A program made the translations under genes and the position numbers. From Nitrosomonas sp. (GTDB lineage Bacteria; Pseudomonadota; Gammaproteobacteria; Burkholderiales; Nitrosomonadaceae): a stretch of 59,689 bases of DNA. The DNA is taken from positions 1 to 59,689 of the forward strand of contig JADJES010000015.1 in assembly GCA_016708955.1 (NCBI GenBank). Direction: 5' to 3'. Below are positions 56,267 through 59,689 of this stretch, in pieces. Numbering within the stretch: position 1 is the stretch's first letter; every line of letters starts with the position of its first letter. Under the pieces are notes generated by a model. It was not told the DNA's origin. It saw only the letters and a list, made by a program, of their open reading frames with translations, and did no database searches.

Positions 56267-57352
56267 TTATTGGCGTTGGGTAGTATCCGGCACAGACGAT
56301 GATTCATGCCAGATATGCCTGAGCGCATCCCATAAACCACTGCGTATGGTTTTAATGTATTGCGAATTATCGGTCAAACCATTGACCAAACGGCGTTGCG
56401 CCTTGCCAAGATTATGATAGGGCATACTCATGAATAGATGATGCGTGGCATGATAACGCAACCCGACCGGCGCCCAGAGCGGCGTAATCAGAAAATTGCC
56501 GGGTATATTGATTGAATCCAGATACTGTTCAGCCAGTGTCATTTTGCGGTCGCCGGGATTACGATAGGCATGGGCAGCCAGCGTACGCAGTGAATTGAGG
56601 AAGTAAACGGTTACAGAAATCAGATACCAGAGTACCAACAGCGAATAAGGTAGTATGCCCAGCACAACCAGCGTAATGGTAACCGCACCAAGCAGACAGG
56701 CCGCAATTTCCTGCTGGCGCCAGTTCAGATCATTGCGAATCGCGTCAGCAGCGCGCCGGTAGTTAGGGTCAATTGTGAGTGACGAAGCGCGTTCCCAGAC
56801 GATCTTGCGTAATGGTGGAATCAAGTAACACAAGGGTGTCAGCACTACGAATCGTGCTACCAGAAAGACCGGTAATAAAAAGGACAATAAGACATAAGCA
56901 ACCATTTCCGCGGGTCTGTGCGTTGCGAAGGGAAGGTATTCGCCATCCGCGCTGGTGCCATAGACATCCGGCTTATGGTGATCATTATGCACACCGTCAT
57001 AGGTAAATGACGGGATCAAGAACGGAATGCCACAGAGGATATTCCACGCCAGGCGGAAGTTCCTGAATGAGCCTTTCTTTAAATGCGCCAGTTCGTGCAC
57101 AAAAATGGCCGAGCGATACAACGCCAGCACCGCCACCACAAATCCACCCAGTTGCCAGAGAGAAAACGCGGGTGACAACAATGCGGTGAAAAAAGCCGCC
57201 CAGCCCAACGTAATATGAAACAGAAAATCAGTCCAATAAATCCACGGATTCGGCGTCATCAGGTCGCGCACCAGATGGTGCGCTTCACGGAGCGGAAATT
57301 CTTTGATGTAAGGCGGTTTTTCTTCAGTCACTTGGCGGCTCGTATGTTTCAC
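56267..57352 (-). CDS. Membrane fatty acid desaturase
   Basis: The product has 361 residues. Three histidine clusters define the di-iron site: HELAH (about 86-90), HNDHH (about 122-126) and HATHH (about 305-309). Four or more membrane segments flank them. It introduces a double bond in acyl chains of membrane lipids. The start is GTG at 57352, directly after the stop of the HIT gene (TAA-GTG). Its cluster of nucleotidyltransferase, HIT and mutase genes suggests a shared lipid or sugar-related role, which is inference. Confidence 0.9.
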   Translation of the reverse strand: MKHTSRQVTEEKPPYIKEFPLREAHHLVRDLMTPNPWIYWTDFLFHITLGWAAFFTALLSPAFSLWQLGGFVVAVLALYRSAIFVHELAHLKKGSFRNFRLAWNILCGIPFLIPSFTYDGVHNDHHKPDVYGTSADGEYLPFATHRPAEMVAYVLLSFLLPVFLVARFVVLTPLCYLIPPLRKIVWERASSLTIDPNYRRAADAIRNDLNWRQQEIAACLLGAVTITLVVLGILPYSLLVLWYLISVTVYFLNSLRTLAAHAYRNPGDRKMTLAEQYLDSINIPGNFLITPLWAPVGLRYHATHHLFMSMPYHNLGKAQRRLVNGLTDNSQYIKTIRSGLWDALRHIWHESSSVPDTTQRQ

Positions 57353-57802
57353 TTAAGACCAGCAGGATTGAATGTAATTCATAATGCGCTGATTGATCGC
57401 CGCATCGGTTTTGTTGATTTGCCCCAGGTTCGGCATGGCCGGCCAGCCTGCATCGATAAATTCCCTATCCGCAAACTGCCTGGGCTGGGCATAACGCGGT
57501 ATGACGTGAAAATGCACATCCGGGTCAACCATCATCAACATCAAGTAGTTGATTTTGTCATATTGAAACGCTTTGGCCAGCGCGGATTCAATGTGCCCGG
57601 TGATGGCATGGAGTTCTATAAAACTTGCTGGACTGAGTTGTGAAAAGGCTTCAGCGGGTTCATGGGCGGCTAAAACCAGTGCACCGAGTGTCGCCTGCGC
57701 CGGGCGCAGCATCACCGACCAGTATTGATACGACCGGATAATGGTTTGCGGCGCACCAAACTTGCGCATGGTGGCATTCAGGCTGTTGGATTTCGATGTC
57801 AC
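57353..57802 (-). CDS. HIT-family protein with incomplete histidine triad
   Basis: The product has 149 residues. The HIT core has LVLAAHEPAEAFSQLSP and the triad strand DVHFHVIPRY, in which the first of the three expected histidines is Asp or Val. The two remaining His, including the catalytic one, are kept. HIT proteins hydrolyse or transfer nucleotides. Its 5' end overlaps the nucleotidyltransferase gene by 4 bases (57799-57802). Substrate is unknown. Confidence 0.8.
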   Translation of the reverse strand: MTSKSNSLNATMRKFGAPQTIIRSYQYWSVMLRPAQATLGALVLAAHEPAEAFSQLSPASFIELHAITGHIESALAKAFQYDKINYLMLMMVDPDVHFHVIPRYAQPRQFADREFIDAGWPAMPNLGQINKTDAAINQRIMNYIQSCWS

Positions 57803-58581
57803 GGGTTTATTCCTGATGAGTTTTCATCAAAAATCATGCCGGCTTTGGCCAGGTCTTCAATAAAATCGATTTCACACCAGCGATAGCCTTTGACGGAACA
57901 GGAATTGACCAAATGCTGTTTGGCCAGTGCATCAATAATCGACAAATACCACGATTTCAATTCCGCCGGATGACGCAATGCCGATTCGACGGCCTGGCTG
58001 AAGAGTTGCGGACCCTGCTCGCGAAAGTAAACCAGTCCAATGGATTCTGCATCCACCTGATGCGGGGGAATTATTTTGCTGACCTGTTTCACCCACCCGT
58101 CCGGATCCAATTGCACTTTCATATCGTCGGCATCGTAAGCGTTTTTATAGTCCACGCTGAGTGTAATGGGCGCCGGTTTTGAATTCAAGACCTGTGCGAT
58201 GAGCGCGGCTTCGATCACGGTATCCCCGTTGAGTATCAGAAAATCGCCCGTCATCACACCGCGCGCAATCCAGCAACTGGCGAGATTATCCGCCACTTCA
58301 AAAAACGGATTGAACAGTATTTTAATCTTGGGGTGATTCGCATAACGCTGTTGTAGCAGTGTTTCAATCAAACCCACCTGAAAACCCGCGACAATCGTGA
58401 TTTCTTCAATGCCCACTGCCAGCAATGCATCAATCTGCCATGCCAGCACAGGTTTATCGGCAACCGGCAACAGGCACTTGGGCGTGCTTTCGGTCAGCGG
58501 CAGCAACCGCCGCCCCTGCCCTGCGCTGAGGATGATGGCCTTGGTGTGTCTGGCCGGTCGTGTGATTGGATTATTCGTCAT
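57799..58581 (-). CDS. Sugar-phosphate/choline-type nucleotidyltransferase
   Basis: The product has 260 residues. AIILSAGQGRRLLPLTESTPKCLLPV (near 15-40) is the nucleotide-binding loop of the NTP_transferase family, with the metal-binding Asp in LNGDTVIE near 118. Close relatives are choline/phosphocholine or sugar-phosphate nucleotidyltransferases. Its start lies 24 bp after the cysteine desulfurase stop and its end overlaps the HIT gene. The donor nucleotide and acceptor cannot be named. Confidence 0.85.
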   Translation of the reverse strand: MTNNPITRPARHTKAIILSAGQGRRLLPLTESTPKCLLPVADKPVLAWQIDALLAVGIEEITIVAGFQVGLIETLLQQRYANHPKIKILFNPFFEVADNLASCWIARGVMTGDFLILNGDTVIEAALIAQVLNSKPAPITLSVDYKNAYDADDMKVQLDPDGWVKQVSKIIPPHQVDAESIGLVYFREQGPQLFSQAVESALRHPAELKSWYLSIIDALAKQHLVNSCSVKGYRWCEIDFIEDLAKAGMIFDENSSGINP

Positions 58582-58605
58582 AGATGGATTAATTATAGGG
58601 CACTT

Positions 58606-59689
58606 TTAGCTGGAAAGACTGCTGATCTGCCGTAATTCTTCAACAATGCGTTGGATTGCGCGCAGAAAATCCTCGACTTGCTCACGGTTGTTGCGGCTTC
58701 CCAGACTGATGCGCACCGCACACCGCGCCAGCATCGGATCAACCTGCATCGCGCTCAATACATGGCTTTGCCCCGGATTGACGCTGGAACAGGCAGCCCC
58801 GGCGGCAACAGCAAAACCGGCTTTATCCAGTTTAACCACCAACGTGTCGCCCTCGATATCCGGCAACGCAAAGTAACACGTGTTCGGGATGCGCGCCGCC
58901 TCGGCGCCAAAAATCACCGCACCCATGGCAACCAGCCCTTGTTCCAGATGATCCCGCAGTTGCGAAATAGGCTGAGCGGTTTCTGCCAAACGGGATCGGG
59001 CTAATTCGCAGGCAACACCAAAACCTACAATCGCAGGCACATTCTCCGTGCCGGAACGCAATCCGTTTTCATGCCCGCCGCCATAGATCAGCGGTTTCAA
59101 TAACAATCGTTTGTCCACGATCAAAGCCGCCGCGCCTTTGGGACCATAAATCTTGTGTGCGGACAGTGTCATTGCATGCACTTTCAGCGCGGCAAAATCC
59201 ACCGGGATTTTTCCCAATCCCTGAATGGCATCGGTATGAACGGTAGCACCCTGCGCGCGCGCCAGCTCAGCAATACCCGCAACATCCTGAATCACGCCGG
59301 TTTCATTATTCGCCAGCATCACGGAAACCAATCCCGGTTTGTGTTCACGCATGGCGTTGCCGGCAGCATCCAAATCAACCTGCCCCGATGGATTCACCGC
59401 TAATTGATGCACACTCCACGGATCACAATTGCGGCGTGCCAGCGCTTGCGCCGGTTTCAACACACAAGGATGCTCAATCGCACTGATGAAAAGATTCCCC
59501 GGCTTCAAACTATCCGCCGCGCCGCGAATAAACAAATTATTCGCTTCCGAACCGCCACTGGTAAAAATCACCTGTACCGGCAGCACCCCCACCGCATCCG
59601 CCACCTGCTTGCGCGCCTTGTCAATCGCCCGCCGGGCGGTAATGCCATAACTATGGCGGCTGGACGCATTGCCGAATTCCTGCTGGAAA
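58606..59689 (-). CDS. Cysteine desulfurase (NifS/IscS-like), 5' end outside the window
   Basis: At least 360 codons run from the window edge to 58606. The PLP-binding lysine is in LSAHKIYGPKG, the active-site Cys in GAACSSVNPGQSHVLSAM near the C-terminus, and TSGGSEANNLFIRG matches the N-terminal PLP region. At the edge the frame reads FGNASSRHSYGITARRA, so the gene continues beyond 59689. It releases sulfur from cysteine as a persulfide for Fe-S clusters or tRNA thiolation. It heads the minus-strand run. Which subtype cannot be decided from this end. Confidence 0.93.
   Translation of the reverse strand, partial: FQQEFGNASSRHSYGITARRAIDKARKQVADAVGVLPVQVIFTSGGSEANNLFIRGAADSLKPGNLFISAIEHPCVLKPAQALARRNCDPWSVHQLAVNPSGQVDLDAAGNAMREHKPGLVSVMLANNETGVIQDVAGIAELARAQGATVHTDAIQGLGKIPVDFAALKVHAMTLSAHKIYGPKGAAALIVDKRLLLKPLIYGGGHENGLRSGTENVPAIVGFGVACELARSRLAETAQPISQLRDHLEQGLVAMGAVIFGAEAARIPNTCYFALPDIEGDTLVVKLDKAGFAVAAGAACSSVNPGQSHVLSAMQVDPMLARCAVRISLGSRNNREQVEDFLRAIQRIVEELRQISSLSS

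Noticed and set aside
57353..57802. HIT protein called inactive because of the missing triad His
   Set aside because: The catalytic middle/last histidines and the rest of the fold are kept, and such variants occur in the family.
1..59689. tRNA or rRNA genes
   Set aside because: No stretch with the T-arm and cloverleaf pattern or rRNA motifs was noticed; a tRNA scan would settle it.

Overview
The window reads as a chromosomal segment of a betaproteobacterium, most likely a Nitrosomonas-type ammonia oxidiser. That is inferred from the gene order rpsB-tsf-pyrH-frr-uppS-cdsA-dxr-rseP-bamA-skp-fabZ-rnhB, the protein sequences, and the many short palindromes, minisatellites and decayed insertion sequences. 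No rRNA, tRNA or CRISPR array was recognised.

Layout. 1-5.2 kb is a decayed accessory zone. It holds the 3' part of a type ISP restriction-modification gene, palindromic repeats, a 26-bp G-rich minisatellite, a 116-bp MITE-like element, a broken GIY-YIG gene, an ISL3-type element with 17-bp terminal inverted repeats, and the 3' third of a rapA copy. From about 1.17 to 5.05 kb this zone is an inverted copy of 30.08-32.6 kb, where rapA and the GIY-YIG gene are intact. The two copies bracket about 25 kb that includes essential genes. 5.6-8.8 kb carries a His-rich di-haem peroxidase, a DUF1269 membrane protein with a perfect FNR-type site upstream, and a thioredoxin-membrane fusion. 9.1-23.8 kb is core: mutS, slyD, then the long minus-strand envelope and translation cluster. 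The usual lpxD, lpxA and lpxB genes are absent from that cluster, and rnhB appears to start with ATT. 24-28 kb has an FNR-type regulator divergent from a HemN-like radical SAM gene around a perfect FNR box, a small lipoprotein cytochrome, and a DUF2490 outer-membrane protein behind duplicated promoters. 28.3-32.7 kb is rapA plus the second copy of the accessory repeats.

32.8-39.1 kb mixes a PepSY-like protein, a broken M4 metallopeptidase followed by its apparently intact emfourin-type inhibitor, a rhodanese, RluF, a methyltransferase, DUF2835 and EttA. 39.2-42.3 kb is an accessory island: a ParE/RelE-type toxin-antitoxin pair with a nonsense codon in the toxin, DUF2442, a P-loop kinase-like protein, a PIN-GNAT-(PUA/EVE-like) protein and an ASCH protein. 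The last two are damaged. This island is the best candidate for an undescribed RNA-directed system. 42.6-47.5 kb is one DUF748/OmpA-like envelope gene split by an IS1380-like element with a perfect 5-bp target duplication. 49.1-51.05 kb is an Aer-like chemoreceptor broken twice, by an IS200 remnant and by a 10-bp tandem duplication. The right end (54.8-59.7 kb) has a 24-residue membrane peptide gene and a tight six-gene minus-strand run: cysteine desulfurase, nucleotidyltransferase, HIT protein, desaturase, phosphoglycerate mutase and DNA glycosylase.

How it works together. The intact genes serve translation and ribosome recycling, isoprenoid/undecaprenyl and phospholipid synthesis, outer-membrane assembly, mismatch repair, RNA polymerase recycling and redox or low-oxygen responses. 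Selfish DNA and small repeats have decayed around them, and several sensory or defence genes are being lost.
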